Shown piece after piece: positions 49,068-49,975 of a DNA stretch of 49,975 bases (within the stretch, counting starts at the first letter, position 1; every line of letters starts with the position of its first letter). A model generated the notes under the pieces. The model worked only from the letters and a program-made list of their open reading frames with translations, did not search any database and had not been told where the DNA came from. Made by a program: the position numbers and the translations under genes. The stretch is from Rhodohalobacter sulfatireducens (GTDB lineage: Bacteria; Bacteroidota; Rhodothermia; Balneolales; Balneolaceae). The stretch covers positions 1 through 49,975 of the forward strand of contig NZ_JAKLWS010000032.1 in the NCBI RefSeq assembly GCF_022012475.1, read 5' to 3'.

Positions 49068-49697
49068 ATGCTTCAAAATATATATAACAGATTTCGGATT
49101 TTCTTCTCCTCAATGGCCCATCGGAGAGAGGTTTGGCCGTTCACGAAAAAGCTTAAAACCAGGCATATTAAAAATTGCAGTTTGCTTGAAGACCGCATTA
49201 AAATGTTAGAAAAGATTCCAAAGGGCGGGGTTTGTGCAGAAGTTGGAATTTTAAAAGGCGATTATTCACGCTACATCCTCGATATCGTTAAACCTCAGAA
49301 ACTTCACCTGATCGATATCGATTCCAAATCTATCAAGATAGCCAGGAAGCGGTTTGAGGATGAAATTGAGCAGAACCTTGTTGAAGTTCACCGGGAAGAT
49401 TCGTCAACCTTTTTATCCACAGTGCCGGACGCAACGTTCGACTGGATCTATATTGACGGTGACCACAGCTATGAAGGTGTAAAGAGAGACCTTGAGGCCG
49501 CACACAGCAAGATAAAACCGGATGGGTTGATTTCACTGAATGACTATATCTTTTTTGGATCTTCTGATCTCACAAAATACGGTATTATAGAGGCCACTAA
49601 TGAATTTTGTATAGAGTATGATTATGAATTGGTTCATTTTGCTCTGCACGGCCGAATGTACAATGATGTAACCATCCGGCGCATCAAGAAGGGTTAA
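49068..49697 (+). CDS. Class I SAM methyltransferase
   Basis: This 209-residue protein has VCAEVGILKGDYSRYIL (motif I), LHLIDIDSKS (motif II), and DWIYIDGDHSYEGVKRDL, the Methyltransf_24-like hallmark of the branch found in polysaccharide and natural-product loci. It could O-methylate a sugar of the polymer (inference from position). No partner gene follows before the window end. Confidence 0.88.
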   Translation: MLQNIYNRFRIFFSSMAHRREVWPFTKKLKTRHIKNCSLLEDRIKMLEKIPKGGVCAEVGILKGDYSRYILDIVKPQKLHLIDIDSKSIKIARKRFEDEIEQNLVEVHREDSSTFLSTVPDATFDWIYIDGDHSYEGVKRDLEAAHSKIKPDGLISLNDYIFFGSSDLTKYGIIEATNEFCIEYDYELVHFALHGRMYNDVTIRRIKKG

Positions 49698-49770
49698 TTA
49701 TCTTTTCGGTCATTTAATACTAATTTGTTTACTCGTTCCTAGGTCCCAACTGGCGAATGTGTTCAGCGAA

Positions 49771-49807
49771 GCGTCCTCGGTCAACGAAGCCTTCTGGCGT
49801 AGTTGAC
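49771..49807. repeat. Dispersed palindromic repeat, copy 2
   Basis: Closely matches 23599-23633. GTCAAC (49780-49785) and GTTGAC (49802-49807) form a perfect 6-bp stem with an inner GCC/GGC stem. The two copies are about 26 kb apart and both lie at the end of gene units. The rest of 49698-49975 holds no gene I can support. Confidence 0.7.
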
Positions 49808-49975
49808 CCACTTGTGTCCATTTTTCGGGCTTTTTTCCCATTTTAGTCGTTCCAAAGTCCTGCCTCCATTCCAACGGTTAAGGAATCCATACATCATTTT
49901 TTGTAAAACCCCTCGATAAAAATCAAGCTTTTTCAATATTCCCTGCCTCGGGGTATATGGTTTAGAGTACATTCC

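Noticed and set aside
49781-49972. 63-codon minus-strand frame at the right edge
   Set aside because: It begins or ends in a dispersed palindromic repeat and has no family resemblance; probably repeat-derived.
1-49975. CRISPR array or rRNA operon
   Set aside because: No regularly spaced repeats with spacers and no rRNA-like stretches were seen on either strand.

Overview
The window looks like chromosome of a marine-type Bacteroidota-group bacterium, most likely of the Balneolota/Rhodothermota side (inference). The signs are a Por-type (T9SS) C-terminal sorting domain on a secreted hydrolase, a Bacteroidota-style promoter (TTG, then TATATTTG) in front of the tRNA gene, a lipobox-bearing polysaccharide lyase, a non-phosphorylative L-fucose pathway and many short palindromic intergenic repeats. 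No rRNA, CRISPR array or transposase gene was seen.

Region 1 (193-7295) is a compact integrative element of about 7.0 kb in a tRNA-Leu(UAA) gene. A 65-bp perfect direct repeat (193-257 and 7231-7295) bounds it. The repeat is the 3' part of the tRNA, and the right copy restores a complete gene (7235-7322). The element carries a P4-type tyrosine recombinase, an AlpA-like regulator/excisionase, two further winged-helix-like proteins, a helical protein with its own terminator, and a tight run of five overlapping small unknown genes that includes a divergent paralogous pair. A convergent zinc-ribbon membrane protein ends the cargo. GTTGTGCC motifs at both ends and in the middle, plus an inverted copy of the att core near 3735-3755, suggest a rich recombination/regulatory architecture. 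This is the least explained part of the window.

Region 2 (7436-12865) holds ordinary backbone genes: an APC amino-acid permease overlapping a SAM methyltransferase that carries a signal peptide, an aldo/keto reductase, a zinc-less MDR oxidoreductase and a short SDR that lacks the YxxxK motif.

Region 3 (13014-19640, minus strand) is a complete non-phosphorylative L-fucose operon. In transcription order it encodes L-fuconate dehydratase, 2-keto-3-deoxy-L-fuconate dehydrogenase, a 2,4-diketo-3-deoxy-L-fuconate hydrolase (FAH family), L-fuconolactonase, L-fucose dehydrogenase, FucP permease and a RhaM-type mutarotase. It would convert L-fucose to pyruvate and lactate. Palindromic modules flank fucP, and two reading frames end inside repeats.

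Region 4 (19845-29545) is mixed: a PfkB-type kinase, a VOC protein, a PAS/HisKA_2 histidine kinase with a degenerate ATPase domain, a secreted EEP-family phosphatase/nuclease, galE, an OmpR/PhoB-type two-component pair, a stand-alone Hpt protein beside a hotdog thioesterase, and a large lipase-like hydrolase.

Region 5 (29757-49697) is a polysaccharide (capsule/EPS) locus. It has a WecA/WbpL-type initiating transferase, two PglF/CapD-type dehydratases, a UDP-sugar 6-dehydrogenase and a UDP-glucuronate 4-epimerase (a uronic-acid supply), a Wzz-like chain-length protein, a PglK-like ABC flippase and four glycosyltransferases. A second part holds a sulfotransferase, an alginate-lyase-family lipoprotein, a GH88/105 unsaturated uronyl hydrolase with a T9SS domain, and a methyltransferase. 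The set suggests a sulfated, uronate-containing polymer encoded together with its own depolymerising enzymes.
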